Shown: positions 8,366 through 18,898 of the stretch, piece after piece | Position numbering within the stretch: the stretch's first letter is position 1 | Layout: the number at the start of each line of letters is the position of its first letter | From: Leeuwenhoekiella sp. | GTDB lineage: Bacteria > Bacteroidota > Bacteroidia > Flavobacteriales > Flavobacteriaceae | Reading direction: 5' to 3' | DNA length: 46,598 nt | NCBI GenBank assembly: GCA_011050015.1 | Contig: DRGP01000093.1 | Location: 1 to 46,598 of the forward strand | The notes under the pieces: model-generated | Seen by the model: the letters and a program-made list of their open reading frames with translations, nothing else | Told to the model about the DNA's origin: nothing | Database searches by the model: none | Translations under genes and position numbers: made by a program

Positions 8366-9559
8366 ATGGCAATAGATACTATAATTCCCGAAATGGGACA
8401 GGAAGGTACTTGGATAGGTAGGTGCTACATTCCTCAAAAACTGGCCTTCCGCGGGGTACCAGGACCTCATGTAATATGGGTGCATCAATCAAATGTTTAT
8501 GACTTATCCTACTACTTTAAAGCTACAGGTGAACTTATCAATACGCCTTCCTATAAAGACTTTTTAAAGGCTGAAGATCCCAATATTACTGAAGTAGGAT
8601 CTTTGCAAGATGTTTTAGAGAACTCCTTACATCACAAAAAAGATACAACCAAACCTTTTTTATTATCTCCAAATGATACGCAAGCTGTAAAGGCGTGTGG
8701 CGTTACATTTATAAAGAGTCTTTTGGAAAGGGTCATAGAAGAAAAAGCAAAAGGAGAACCAAAACTGGCTGTGCAGTTAAGGGATGAAATCACTTCGACA
8801 ATTGGAGCAAGTCTTAACAATGTCAAACCTGGCTCACCAAATGCAATTCGATTAAAAGATGAATTGCAAAAAAGAGGGATCTGGTCACAATATTTAGAAG
8901 TGGGTATTGGTAAAGATGCTGAAGTATTTACTAAAAGTCAACCTTTTTCATCTATCGGTTTTGGTGCGGAAATAGGTATTCATAGGGACTCTAGTTGGAA
9001 CAATCCAGAGCCAGAAGTCGTGTTGGCAGTTTCCAATAAAGGTGAAATAATGGGTGCTACCTTGGGCAATGATGTAAATTTAAGGGATTATGAAGGCCGG
9101 AGTGCACTACTTCTGGGTGAAGCCAAAGATCAAAATGGTTCCTGTGCAATAGGTCCATTATTCAGGATGTTTGATGAGACTTTCATCCTTGAAGATGTTA
9201 AGACTTCCAAGGTGTCGTTAACTATTGAAGGGGCTGATGGGTTTCTTCTAAATGATGCAAGTGATATGGGACAGATAAGCAGGTCTCCAGAAGAGTTGGT
9301 TAAGCAGGTAATAAGTGAGCATCATCAATATCCCGATGGTATTGTTCTTTTCTGTGGTACCATGTTCGCGCCCACGCTAGATCGCGGTGAAAAAGGATTA
9401 GGCTTTACGCATAAACTTCAGGATAAAGTGACCATTGCGTCTCCCATGTTGGGTGAATTAATTAATTGGGTGAATTTTGCAGATAAAATTCCGAAATGGG
9501 AATTTGGAATCAATGCTTTTGTGAATTTTGCTCTCAAAAGATTAAGTGACCAGAAATAA
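8366..9559 (+). CDS. FAH-family protein, probable 2-keto-3-deoxy-pentonate dehydratase
   Basis: A 397-aa protein whose C-terminal half (residues about 190-390) carries the fumarylacetoacetate hydrolase fold: GFGAEIGIHRDSSWNNPEPEVVLAV with the metal-binding Glu residues, GNDVNLRDYEG, and GIVLFCGTMFAP. The N-terminal half resembles the extra domain of the XylX-type 2-keto-3-deoxy-xylonate/arabonate dehydratases. Those enzymes yield 2-oxoglutarate semialdehyde, the substrate of the dehydrogenase encoded immediately upstream, so the pair makes a coherent two-step module in the cytoplasm. That assignment is inferred from family and neighbourhood; another keto-acid lyase or hydrolase role is possible. 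No signal peptide. Confidence 0.75.
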   Translation: MAIDTIIPEMGQEGTWIGRCYIPQKLAFRGVPGPHVIWVHQSNVYDLSYYFKATGELINTPSYKDFLKAEDPNITEVGSLQDVLENSLHHKKDTTKPFLLSPNDTQAVKACGVTFIKSLLERVIEEKAKGEPKLAVQLRDEITSTIGASLNNVKPGSPNAIRLKDELQKRGIWSQYLEVGIGKDAEVFTKSQPFSSIGFGAEIGIHRDSSWNNPEPEVVLAVSNKGEIMGATLGNDVNLRDYEGRSALLLGEAKDQNGSCAIGPLFRMFDETFILEDVKTSKVSLTIEGADGFLLNDASDMGQISRSPEELVKQVISEHHQYPDGIVLFCGTMFAPTLDRGEKGLGFTHKLQDKVTIASPMLGELINWVNFADKIPKWEFGINAFVNFALKRLSDQK

Positions 9560-10159
9560 AATCAGCAAAAGGAGGCATATAAATGCTCAATTATGAAGAT
9601 TAAAAATTGATAATTTTTTAATTGCGCCAAGTTTTTCTTTATGTGGGATAATTAAAAAAAATTAAGGTTTAGCCGAAAAATAACTTCTAGGAATTTTGCT
9701 TTTTATTACACTTTGATCTGATTTGAGGTCAAAAAATGCCGTTTTTTATAAATTCTTCACCGGTTTTCATTTCGATTTTCTCTATAAATCACCTTTTTTA
9801 GAACAAATCTTGACCGATTTTAGCCTAAAACAGCAAGATTTTGCTTCCATTATAAACAATTTTGAAATTTTTGTTTTTCGCTTTTACAGTTAGTTTTGAT
9901 CATTTCATAGAGGTTTTTAAAGCGAATCAGCAATTTTTAACATATACAAATCCTTTTCAAGTTCGGCAATACCAAATCCAATCTTTTTGCTTTCTTTAAA
10001 ATATTTCTTAAAAAAATTTTGTTAATAATATTTTTTTGTAAAAAAAATAACAATTTGATACATTGCTTATCATCAATATTATGATTAAATAATTATCTAG
10101 ACTCTGTATTGAGATAAATGTAAATTTTACAAATTAACGTTTAAGTAATAGCTCGTATA
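9560..10159. other. 600-bp strongly AT-rich intergenic region
   Basis: No open frame with plausible coding character. It holds many A/T runs and would contain the promoter for the ECF sigma gene. No clear terminator follows the FAH gene. I see no RNA gene or repeat. Confidence 0.45.
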
Positions 10160-10663
10160 ATGACTAATGAAAACACATCTATCTTGAAAGAAATGTTTGT
10201 AAAACATTATCAGGAGTTGTGCTTGTTATCTTTTAGTTATTTAGGCGACTTAGATGATGCCAAGGATGTTGTACAAAACATTTTTATTAAGCTTTTGCAA
10301 AAAGAACAGCATGAACCTTTTAGAAATCTCAAAAGTTATATATGCACAGCTGTGCGCAATGAGAGCTTAAAAAAAATAAGGAGTAATAAAAAAACCTATA
10401 GTGTAAACTATTACGCTGCAGAGAATCCATCCTTTGAAAATGAACTCATACAGGAAGAAATTTCCGAAAGGATATTAAAAGAAATAGAAACTCTGCCCGA
10501 TAAAAATAGAAGCGTCTTTAAGCTTTGTGTACTAGAAGGGATTAAGTATGAAAATGCCGCAGAAATACTTGGAATTACCGTTAATACCGTGAAATATCAT
10601 TTAAAGAAATCCTTTAAAATACTACGGGTAAATTTAAAGGATATCTATTTATTGATCTTATAA
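10160..10663 (+). CDS. ECF RNA polymerase sigma factor, FecI-like
   Basis: A 167-aa sigma-70 family protein with region 2 at residues about 12-75 (YLGDLDDAKDVVQNIFIKLL) and region 4 at about 110-160 (LPDKNRSVFKLCVLEGIKYENAAEILG then TVNTVKYHLKKS as the recognition helix-turn-helix). Bacteroidetes ECF sigmas of this kind activate the SusC/SusD operon next to them when the partner FecR-type anti-sigma is relieved by a signal from the outer membrane. The FecR gene follows after 112 bp and a SusC with an STN domain comes next. Confidence 0.92.
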   Translation: MTNENTSILKEMFVKHYQELCLLSFSYLGDLDDAKDVVQNIFIKLLQKEQHEPFRNLKSYICTAVRNESLKKIRSNKKTYSVNYYAAENPSFENELIQEEISERILKEIETLPDKNRSVFKLCVLEGIKYENAAEILGITVNTVKYHLKKSFKILRVNLKDIYLLIL

Positions 10664-10775
10664 CTAAGATATTTTCAAAAAATTATCAAAAATTATCAAA
10701 ATATCACTACCCGCTTTCTTCCTTTTTAGGTCTTATTAGAAAAGGGGTGCTTTGCTTCTTTAAATTAAGAACGTT

Positions 10776-11984
10776 TTGATAGTAAAAATAATCTTCAAAA
10801 AATTAAGGGGCCATTTAAATAAAGAAGAGGAAATTCTTTTTAAAAAATGGTTGGCCAGTAATAAAGAAAATCCTCTAACCTATAAAAGGCTAAAAGACTA
10901 TCAGCATTACTATGGCAAACTTCCCAATATACATAATCTAAATCCCAACGAGGCATGGGAGGCAATCACTACCGCACTACAAAAAAATAAATCAAAGAAG
11001 CACCCTAGGAACTTCAATTCTGGATTACTACGTTATGCGGCGATATTCATCGGTGTAGTGGGAAGCGTCATTTTTTATAGATCATTAGACCGCAATGCAG
11101 GTATATCACCTCAACAAGATTCGACCAAAATAATTTTAGAACTAAGCAACGGTGAAACACAACTGCTTTCTCAACAGGGCACTACTACAATTTTAAATTC
11201 CCATGGTCAAGTCCTCGGTAAGGAAGGAGATGGTATTGTTGATTACACACAAAATGAAAGTAAGGCAAATGAAAAGGTAGTGTTGGAGTACAATACGATT
11301 AACATACCAAATGGAAAAACATTTAAAATTGTACTATCTGATGGAACTCTAGTATACCTAAATTCAGGATCCTCATTAAAATATCCCACAAAATTCCTCC
11401 CTGGAAAAAAAAGAGAGGTAATCCTTACCGGCGAAGCATTTTTTGATGTTCAAAAGAATGAAAACAGTCCATTTATTGTAACCTCAGGTAATATGGGTAT
11501 TCGAGTATTGGGAACCAGGTTCAATGTAAGTTCTTATCCAGAAGATTCTGATCAAACAACTGTTCTAGTAGAAGGTTCTGTACGTCTTTATGAAGCGGGA
11601 ACAATATATGATCAGGATAAAACGACTTTACTTTCCCCAGGATTCAAAGCAGATTGGGATGATGACCTAAAAAAGATGAGTTTGAAAAAGGTGAATACAG
11701 ATCTGTATACGGGATGGACTGAAGGCAAATTAATTATGAAAAAAATGAATTTTGCTTCTATCGTTCAGCGGCTACAGCGTCATTATGGTGTAAAGATTAA
11801 CAATGAATATGAAGCATTGAACGACAGAATCTTTACTGCAACTTTTGAAACGGAAACCATTAAGGAAGTAATGGAGACATTTACTATTGAAACCCCTTTT
11901 AAGTATGATATCAATGGGGCTGAAATTCACATTTACAAACCATTAACCGTAAAACACGACCATGCCCATGAAGCAAAAAATTGA
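10776..11984 (+). CDS. FecR-family anti-sigma factor (TTG start)
   Basis: A 402-aa inner-membrane regulator. The cytoplasmic N-terminal segment (residues 1-85) is followed by a transmembrane helix (YAAIFIGVVGSVIFY), a periplasmic FecR domain (about 175-270, LSDGTLVYLNSGSSLKYP, GEAFFDV) and a C-terminal DUF4974-like domain (about 325-395). No ATG is available near the start: an in-frame stop sits at 10761-10763 and the first good codon is TTG at 10776, so translation may be deliberately weak. It should hold the ECF sigma inactive until the SusC-like receptor signals through its STN domain. Confidence 0.9.
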   Translation: MIVKIIFKKLRGHLNKEEEILFKKWLASNKENPLTYKRLKDYQHYYGKLPNIHNLNPNEAWEAITTALQKNKSKKHPRNFNSGLLRYAAIFIGVVGSVIFYRSLDRNAGISPQQDSTKIILELSNGETQLLSQQGTTTILNSHGQVLGKEGDGIVDYTQNESKANEKVVLEYNTINIPNGKTFKIVLSDGTLVYLNSGSSLKYPTKFLPGKKREVILTGEAFFDVQKNENSPFIVTSGNMGIRVLGTRFNVSSYPEDSDQTTVLVEGSVRLYEAGTIYDQDKTTLLSPGFKADWDDDLKKMSLKKVNTDLYTGWTEGKLIMKKMNFASIVQRLQRHYGVKINNEYEALNDRIFTATFETETIKEVMETFTIETPFKYDINGAEIHIYKPLTVKHDHAHEAKN

Positions 11985-12058
11985 TCATAATCCTATATAA
12001 ACAAACATTGTTTTGTTAATGCAGCAACTTTGAAGTAACCAATAATTTACTATATGAT

Positions 12059-15000
12059 ATGGAAAATTACAGACACATAAGGTTATTCTTGTCCGATTCA
12101 ATAAAATTGGGTACAAGAACCAAGCTTTTTATCTTCTTATCAATAACGACCCTTTTTTCCCTACAAGCGAAATCGTTTTCGCAGAAGAAAAAAGTAACCT
12201 TCAACCTGGAAAATGTTCAGATGCTAAGGATAATGGAGGAAATTGAATCAATAACCGATTTCAAATTTCTTTATGATATTAATAAAATTGACACTTCGGT
12301 AATAGAATCAATCAAAGTAAAAAATACTCCGCTTGATGATGTCCTTGCCATTCTTTTTAATGGTTCTAACGTCGATTTTATTTTTAAAGGAAATCAAATT
12401 GTATTAAAGCTAAAACCAGAACTTCCAGACAAAGGACTGGGTGAACAGAATAAGAGAAGGGCTGAAACCACCCCGGTTCAGACAATTATTACAGGAACCG
12501 TAACCGATAGTAACGGCTTGCCAATTCCCGGAGTTTCGGTAGTTGAGAAAAACACGACCAATGGTACCGCAACTGATTTTGACGGTAATTATTCAATTAC
12601 TCTGAATCAGGCAAATGCAGCATTGGTTTTTAGTTTCGTTGGGTTTGCAACGAAAGAAGTCGCTGTGCCGGATTCTGGTTCTTTAAATGTTACGATGACA
12701 GAAGATACACAAAATCTTGACGAGGTTGTGGTAACTGCGCTGGGGATAAAACAAGAGGTCAGAAAATTAGGTTACTCGATTGCCTCAGTTGATGCTGAAG
12801 AAGTAAACATAAATCGTTCATCAAATTTCATGAACTCCTTACAAGGTAAGGTAGCTGGTGTTAATGTATCTGGTCTAAGTACCGGTCCGGGTGGATCTTC
12901 TAAAGTTCGTATTCGGGGTCAGTCTTCCATATCCGGAACTAACAATCCATTGATAGTGGTCAACGGTGTTCCTATTGATAATTCCAGTTTTGGGACCAGT
13001 ATAGGAAGCAGCAGCAGTGAACTGGGCACAAATAGCGGCGGTGTAACTTCAGACGGTGGAGATGGCTTCTCCAGTATCAATCCTGACGATATTGAAAGCA
13101 TGACCATTCTTAAAGGTGCTACAGGCGCTGCATTATACGGTTCCCGTGCAAAAGATGGAGTCATTATGATTACAACCAAAACCGGGGGAACGGGTAAGGG
13201 TATCGGGGTTAGCTATACCATAAGTATGGCGAATCAAAACCCTCTGGATTTTACTGATTTTCAATACGAATATGGACAAGGGGAGAACGGGGTTAGACCA
13301 ACTTCGCCAAATCCCACCTCAGGCCAATGGTCATTTGGTGAAAGGTTTGAACCGGGATTGACCCAGGTATTGTTTGATGGTATTGAAATTCCCTATGTGC
13401 CTGTTTATGATAACATCAAAAAATTCTACCGCCAGGGATTAGATATAACCAATTCAATTTCTCTTTCTGGGAACGGTGAAAATGGTGGCTTTAATCTTTC
13501 TCTGTCCAATCTGGAGAGCACTGGTATTACACCCAACAATAAATTTGAACGGATCAATGTTAGTTTGGCAGGCAATTACAACCTGACGGAAAAACTTTCA
13601 TTTGCTACGAGTATTAATTACTCCAATGAGCTGAATATTAACCCTCCTAACGTAGGTCAACAGGATAATACAATCTCAGTATCCCTTTATAATCTAGCCA
13701 ACTCGATGCCACTGGATTTGCTGGATGCAAACAAGTTTGATGAAAATGGTAATGAATACGTATACTCTCGTTTCAGAAATAGGACCAATCCTTATTTTAC
13801 ATTGAGTGAACAATTCAACACCATCAGGAGAGATCGTATTTTTGGGAATGCCTCCCTAAAATACAATTTTCTTCCCTGGTTGTTTGTACAGGCAAGAGTA
13901 GGACAAGATTACTGGTCAAGAGACCAGGAGTATAACGGTTTCCCAACGGGCCAGGCGGCAATAGGACCGGCACCTGAAGGTTTCGTCAATGGTTCTTATA
14001 CCCAGGAAGTGCGTAGGTTCAGGGAGACCAATATCGACTTTTTATTTTCGGCAGATACTGATTTAAGTGATGATTTTGGTCTTGCCGTCCTCTTTGGTGG
14101 GAACCGATTATACCGTAGGGCAGACCTCAACAGGGTAAATGTTACTGACTTTGTAATACGCGATCTGTACACCGTACAAAACGGGCGTGTAAAGGATCCC
14201 ATTTATAATTTATCAGAAAGGGCTGTCAATTCATTATATGGGTCTGCCGATCTTTCCTTTAAAGAAACTTTATACCTAACGGGAACTTTACGTAATGACT
14301 GGTTTTCAACGCTTTCTCCAGCAAATAGAAGTATTTTATATCCTTCTCTATCGGCCAGTTATGTTTTTTCAAATAACCTGAATAGCGACTGGCTAAGCTT
14401 TGGTAAGTTAAGGGCCGCTTATGCAGAAGTGGGTAGTGATACAGATGTGCCCCCTTACTCAAACACGTTGTTCTATAACATAAATGCTAATTTCTTTGCA
14501 AATTCTAATGGTCAACTGCAACCGGTAGCCGGTCCGAATACGAATACCTTGCCTAACACGAACCTGAAGCCAGCACGTGTGACCGAAACAGAATTAGGAT
14601 TAGATATACGTATGTTCAAGAGCAGGGTAAACCTTGATCTGAGTGTTTATCGTAAAAGCACTTTTGACCAGATTATACCTGCACAGATTTCAAATACCTC
14701 TGGCTTTGTAAGTACCTTGATCAATAGCGGGGAGAGTAGAAGCGACGGTGTCGAGGCTCTTTTGACACTGGTACCCGTAAAGAATGACAATTTTCAATGG
14801 GATATCACCCTTAATAATTCCTATAACAAAACTAAGGTAATCAGTCTACTCAGTGACGAGCAAGGGGAGAGCATCTTAGTGGGTACACATGCCTTCAATG
14901 GGTTCTTGTTTCAGGTTGTAGGTAAGGAAATAGGGCAACTGGCTGGATTTGGCTTCAAAAAAGATGAACAGGGCAGACAGATATTTGGATCGGATGGCAG

Positions 15001-15565
15001 ACCATTGAGAACAGATGAAATTGTTTTTTTTGGTAGCGCCCTGCCCAGGTGGGTAGGTGGTATTACCAATACTTTTAGATATAAGGACTTTAATGCTTCT
15101 TTTCTTATTGATTTTAAATTAGGGGGGAAAATGATTTCAGGTACAAACTTTAATGCGGTTAGGCATGGTCTTCATAAAATGACCTTACCCGGAAGAGAAA
15201 CCGGGGTAGTTGGAGAAGGTGTCAATGAGGCCGGTCAACCTAATACAGTTGCAACTCCCTCGCAAACGTATTGGGAAGTGGTACGTTCACAGCAATTGAT
15301 AGAACCCATAGTCTATAATAGCGGGTTTTGGAAATTTAGACAACTATCTATTGGTTATAACTTCCGTCAATTCATTCCTGAAAATTCTCCACTTCAATCG
15401 GTAACATTAAATGTATTTGCCAATAATCTTTTCATTATAAAGAAATGGGTACCTAACATTGATCCAGATTCCTTTGGTTATAGTTCAGACAATGTGTCCG
15501 GTCTAGAATCTACAGGAGTACCTACCACAAGAAGTATTGGGTTTAACCTAAACTGCAAATTTTAA
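12059..15565 (+). CDS. SusC/RagA-family TonB-linked outer-membrane transporter with STN domain
   Basis: A 1168-aa outer-membrane protein. Order: signal/hydrophobic segment (about 22-42), STN signalling domain (about 45-118, FNLENVQMLRIMEEI, NTPLDDVLAILF), carboxypeptidase-D regulatory-like domain (about 143-216, TGTVTDSNGLPIPGVSV), TonB box region (DEVVVTALG, about 221-229), plug (to about 375) and a beta-barrel ending in FNLNCKF. SusC proteins import glycans or other large solutes together with a SusD lid. The STN domain is the part that talks to FecR, which fits the sigma/FecR pair upstream. The substrate is unknown; the neighbours suggest a sugar acid or an oligosaccharide containing one. 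Confidence 0.95.
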   Translation: MENYRHIRLFLSDSIKLGTRTKLFIFLSITTLFSLQAKSFSQKKKVTFNLENVQMLRIMEEIESITDFKFLYDINKIDTSVIESIKVKNTPLDDVLAILFNGSNVDFIFKGNQIVLKLKPELPDKGLGEQNKRRAETTPVQTIITGTVTDSNGLPIPGVSVVEKNTTNGTATDFDGNYSITLNQANAALVFSFVGFATKEVAVPDSGSLNVTMTEDTQNLDEVVVTALGIKQEVRKLGYSIASVDAEEVNINRSSNFMNSLQGKVAGVNVSGLSTGPGGSSKVRIRGQSSISGTNNPLIVVNGVPIDNSSFGTSIGSSSSELGTNSGGVTSDGGDGFSSINPDDIESMTILKGATGAALYGSRAKDGVIMITTKTGGTGKGIGVSYTISMANQNPLDFTDFQYEYGQGENGVRPTSPNPTSGQWSFGERFEPGLTQVLFDGIEIPYVPVYDNIKKFYRQGLDITNSISLSGNGENGGFNLSLSNLESTGITPNNKFERINVSLAGNYNLTEKLSFATSINYSNELNINPPNVGQQDNTISVSLYNLANSMPLDLLDANKFDENGNEYVYSRFRNRTNPYFTLSEQFNTIRRDRIFGNASLKYNFLPWLFVQARVGQDYWSRDQEYNGFPTGQAAIGPAPEGFVNGSYTQEVRRFRETNIDFLFSADTDLSDDFGLAVLFGGNRLYRRADLNRVNVTDFVIRDLYTVQNGRVKDPIYNLSERAVNSLYGSADLSFKETLYLTGTLRNDWFSTLSPANRSILYPSLSASYVFSNNLNSDWLSFGKLRAAYAEVGSDTDVPPYSNTLFYNINANFFANSNGQLQPVAGPNTNTLPNTNLKPARVTETELGLDIRMFKSRVNLDLSVYRKSTFDQIIPAQISNTSGFVSTLINSGESRSDGVEALLTLVPVKNDNFQWDITLNNSYNKTKVISLLSDEQGESILVGTHAFNGFLFQVVGKEIGQLAGFGFKKDEQGRQIFGSDGRPLRTDEIVFFGSALPRWVGGITNTFRYKDFNASFLIDFKLGGKMISGTNFNAVRHGLHKMTLPGRETGVVGEGVNEAGQPNTVATPSQTYWEVVRSQQLIEPIVYNSGFWKFRQLSIGYNFRQFIPENSPLQSVTLNVFANNLFIIKKWVPNIDPDSFGYSSDNVSGLESTGVPTTRSIGFNLNCKF

Positions 15566-15577
15566 AGAAAAAAGATC

Positions 15578-17110
15578 ATGAAAAATATATACAACAGTTG
15601 TTTCGCAATTGCTTTGGCCTTTATGACCTTATCCTGTGAAAATGATTTTGAAGAAATTAATACTAATTCGGTAGATCCCACGAGTGCAAGTGTAAATCCG
15701 GTATTTTTACTGAATAATGCCATAATTAACACCTCGTTTTCCAATGCGCAGTTAATATATGATCTGGGAATCGTACAACAGGTTATTTCCCCAAATTCAG
15801 GTGTTTTGACAGGTGCCAATTATAATCAGGATAACCGGGATGTAACCGATGATCATTGGGTAAAATACTATGAAAATGTCATCAAGAATACTGGTGATAT
15901 TATAGGACAATTACAACTGGAAGATGCGCCAGAGCGTCCCAATCTTCTAAGTATGACCAGGTTGGTTAAAGCTTTGACATTTATGATCCTTACAGATGAG
16001 TATGGGGATATTCCATACTTTGAAGCCGGTCAAGGGATCTATGAACAGATCGTTCTGCCAAAATACGATGCTCAAGAGGATATTTACCTAGATTTAATAA
16101 AGGAAGTTAGGGAAGCGGTTGCCGGTTTCAACGGGTCTGCAATAATGGAGTCGGGAGAAGTGATGTACTCTGGTGATATTTCAAAATGGCGAAGATTCGG
16201 TAATTCCCTATTGCTTAGATTAGGAATGCATCTTACAGAAGTAGACCCTGCTCTAGCGCAACAAGTAGTAAGTGAGGCTTTTGCGGCGGGCGTAATGCAG
16301 TCTAATGAGGATAATTATGTGGTACGCCATGATAATAATTATAGCAACAATAATGGTGCACTTCTAAATGCTACAGAGGCAAATAACCTATATCTTGTGG
16401 ATACCTTTGTTGATTTTCTCTCCCAAACCAATGATCCCAGGTTAGGTGCGTTGGCAATCAGATATACCAATGCCGCTTCCGGCCCAGACCAGACACAGGA
16501 TAATGGTTCTACAGATCCAGATAATCAAATTGGGATGCCTATGGGTTATGATAATGGAACAATAGGCACTGTGACTCAGAGTTTGGGACTTCCCAGCTTT
16601 TATGCCTTTTCCCAAATTGATCGTTACCGGGTAGCACGGCAAGCAGCGCCCATGTTTGTCGTAACGCATGCCCAAACGCAACTATTACTCGCAGAAGCAG
16701 CAGTAAGGGGCTGGATTTCAGGAAATCCCACAGTGTATTATAATACAGGCGTAAGAGCTCATATGGAATTGATGGTGCAATACGATACTGCTTCAGAAAT
16801 TCCTGCCGCTGATATAGATACCTATCTAGCTGAAAATCCGTTGAATCCTGCTAATGCCTTAGAACAAATTGGGGAGCAGTACTGGGTAGCTTGTTTCCTA
16901 AACGGACCAGAAGCTTTTGCTAATTTCCGAAGGACCGGTTTTCCAGTTTTAACTCCTAATTCCTATCCATCTCAGGACATTTCAGGAGACTTTATCAACA
17001 GACTTACTTATCCAAATTCAGAAGTAGCTACAAACAGCAGCAATTTGAGTGAAGCTGTCTCTAGAATGGGGGCGGACAATTTAGACACCAAAGTTTGGTG
17101 GGATGAATAG
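15578..17110 (+). CDS. SusD/RagB-family substrate-binding lipoprotein
   Basis: A 510-aa lipoprotein (signal peptide ending in MTLSCEN) that starts 12 bp after the susC stop. It has SusD-like features: an N-terminal NSVDPTSASV segment, FMILTDEYGDIPYFEA around residue 130 and MFVVTHAQTQLLLAEAAVRGW around residue 360 (the TPR-like helices). It forms the lid over the SusC barrel and binds the substrate at the cell surface. Length is normal. Confidence 0.93.
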   Translation: MKNIYNSCFAIALAFMTLSCENDFEEINTNSVDPTSASVNPVFLLNNAIINTSFSNAQLIYDLGIVQQVISPNSGVLTGANYNQDNRDVTDDHWVKYYENVIKNTGDIIGQLQLEDAPERPNLLSMTRLVKALTFMILTDEYGDIPYFEAGQGIYEQIVLPKYDAQEDIYLDLIKEVREAVAGFNGSAIMESGEVMYSGDISKWRRFGNSLLLRLGMHLTEVDPALAQQVVSEAFAAGVMQSNEDNYVVRHDNNYSNNNGALLNATEANNLYLVDTFVDFLSQTNDPRLGALAIRYTNAASGPDQTQDNGSTDPDNQIGMPMGYDNGTIGTVTQSLGLPSFYAFSQIDRYRVARQAAPMFVVTHAQTQLLLAEAAVRGWISGNPTVYYNTGVRAHMELMVQYDTASEIPAADIDTYLAENPLNPANALEQIGEQYWVACFLNGPEAFANFRRTGFPVLTPNSYPSQDISGDFINRLTYPNSEVATNSSNLSEAVSRMGADNLDTKVWWDE

Positions 17111-17204
17111 CCTCATAAATATCGCACGAACCATTACATGTAATAAAAATAAATTGGCATTAAGCATTTATAAAACAGCATATTAATCACAAAAATAGCC
17201 TACC

Positions 17205-18704
17205 ATGGAAAATAGATTACAAAAATTGATCACGAAGTTCAAAAAAGAGGAAGATGATTATTCTGAAAATAGGAAAGCAGAAATGAATCATCCAAATACG
17301 ACAAACGATAGAAGGAATTTTTTAAAGAAAACAGCATTGGGTGGTATTGGGCTATCAAGTTTTGCCGGCTATTCCTTTCAAGATACGGTGGCCCATACTA
17401 CAGGAAAGGTCAACCGGGCCTCTGCACCATCAGAATTGAAAATAACCGATATGCGTTATGTATTGACTAGAGTGATGGGTGGTACCGCAATTATCCGTAT
17501 AGACACAAATCAAGGAATATACGGCCTTGGAGAGGTAAGGGATGCCGCTGATGTACGGTATGCGCTGATGTTAAAAAGTCGAATTCTAGGGGAAAATCCA
17601 TGTAATGTCGAGAAGATTTTCAAGAGTATCAAACAGTTTGGCGGGCCTTCACGGCAAGCTGGTGGCGTTTGTGCGGTAGAAATGGCGTTATGGGATCTTT
17701 GCGGCAAGGCTTATAATGTTCCCGCCTGGCAACTACTGGGTGGTAGATATCGGGATAAAGTACGTATGTATGCAGATACCCCAGAGGCTAAATCTCCTGA
17801 TGAACAAAAAAAACTTATCGATTTCCGTGTCAACGAACAAGGATATACTTGGCTTAAAATGGATGTTTCCATTGGAGAATTAAAAGGAAAACAGGGCACC
17901 GTCGTAAACGGCAAGTTTTGGGAAGATAAGAATGGCAATCTGAACCAATGGGGTGATCGAAGAAATTATATGAACTATGGCAATACGATGCATCCTTTTA
18001 CTCAAATTCAGATTACTGAAAAAGGTCTGGAGGAATTACAACAAGTGGTAGAGGATGTACGAAACATGGTAGGTTATGAAATTCCCATTTCAACAGATCA
18101 TTATGGCCATTTTGACTTAAACAACAATATACGTTTGGCCAAAGCCTTAGAAAAGTACAGGTTAGCCTGGTTTGAAGATATGGTGCCTTGGCAATATACA
18201 GAACAATGGAAAACCATTACCAATTCCATCGAAACACCTACCACCACCGGTGAGGATATTTATTTATTGGAAAATTTTAAGCCCTTGATAGAACAACGTG
18301 CCGTTGATATCATTCATCCGGACCTGGCTTCTTCAGGAGGACTTCTGGAAACCAAGCGCATCGGTGATTATGCTGAAGAATTTGGGGTGGCCATGGCCAT
18401 GCACCAAGCAGGAACACCGGTATCATTTATGGCAAATGTGCATTGCGCCGCAGCAACACAAAATTTCTTAGCGTTGGAGCATCACTCGGTAGACTTACCC
18501 TGGTGGGAAGATTTGGTGAAAACTGTAGGCGGATTCAAAATGATTGACAAGGGTTTTGCTACCGTTCCGTTAACAGCGCCAGGTCTTGGAATTGAACTTA
18601 ACGAGGAAGTGTTAAAACAGCATATTGACCCAAGGGATAAATCCTATTTTGCCCCAACTAAAGAATGGGACGAACTTAAATCCCACGACAGGACCTATAG
18701 TTAA
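17205..18704 (+). CDS. Exported enolase-superfamily (mandelate racemase-like) acid-sugar dehydratase
   Basis: A 499-aa protein. A Tat-type leader, DRRNFLKKTALGGIGLSSFAG (about residues 35-55), follows an unusually long N-terminus; an internal Met at 17283 would give a normal Tat leader and may be the true start. The enolase-superfamily barrel shows a KxD motif (WLKMDVS), metal ligands in STDHYGHFD, WFEDM and TTGEDI, and an Asp/His pair in IIHPDL and MAMHQAG. Such enzymes abstract a proton alpha to a carboxylate and usually dehydrate aldonates to 2-keto-3-deoxy acids. Export by Tat is unusual for the family and places the reaction in the periplasm. The substrate cannot be fixed from sequence. 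Confidence 0.82.
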   Translation: MENRLQKLITKFKKEEDDYSENRKAEMNHPNTTNDRRNFLKKTALGGIGLSSFAGYSFQDTVAHTTGKVNRASAPSELKITDMRYVLTRVMGGTAIIRIDTNQGIYGLGEVRDAADVRYALMLKSRILGENPCNVEKIFKSIKQFGGPSRQAGGVCAVEMALWDLCGKAYNVPAWQLLGGRYRDKVRMYADTPEAKSPDEQKKLIDFRVNEQGYTWLKMDVSIGELKGKQGTVVNGKFWEDKNGNLNQWGDRRNYMNYGNTMHPFTQIQITEKGLEELQQVVEDVRNMVGYEIPISTDHYGHFDLNNNIRLAKALEKYRLAWFEDMVPWQYTEQWKTITNSIETPTTTGEDIYLLENFKPLIEQRAVDIIHPDLASSGGLLETKRIGDYAEEFGVAMAMHQAGTPVSFMANVHCAAATQNFLALEHHSVDLPWWEDLVKTVGGFKMIDKGFATVPLTAPGLGIELNEEVLKQHIDPRDKSYFAPTKEWDELKSHDRTYS

Positions 18705-18719
18705 AGAAGATGTGCATCC

Positions 18720-18740
18720 CCCTGCATTAAAAATGCAGGG
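18720..18740 (+). other. Stable intercistronic hairpin
   Basis: CCCTGCATT/AATGCAGGG forms a perfect 9-bp stem with an AAA loop just after the first dehydratase gene. No T run follows, so it is more likely an mRNA-stabilising or processing hairpin than a terminator. It lies at the start of a 194-bp gap before the RraA-like gene. Confidence 0.5.
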
Positions 18741-18898
18741 AGAAAAGAAACTTAAAAATTAATTCTTATGCTGAGAATAAATTTTTAGTCCGAATTTGGC
18801 AAGCGAGTTCCACATCATTAAGAGTTCATTGCCATACTTATAACAAGCATTTAAGTAGTAAAAATATTCCTTAGAGGAATACCAAACAAGAACAGAAA

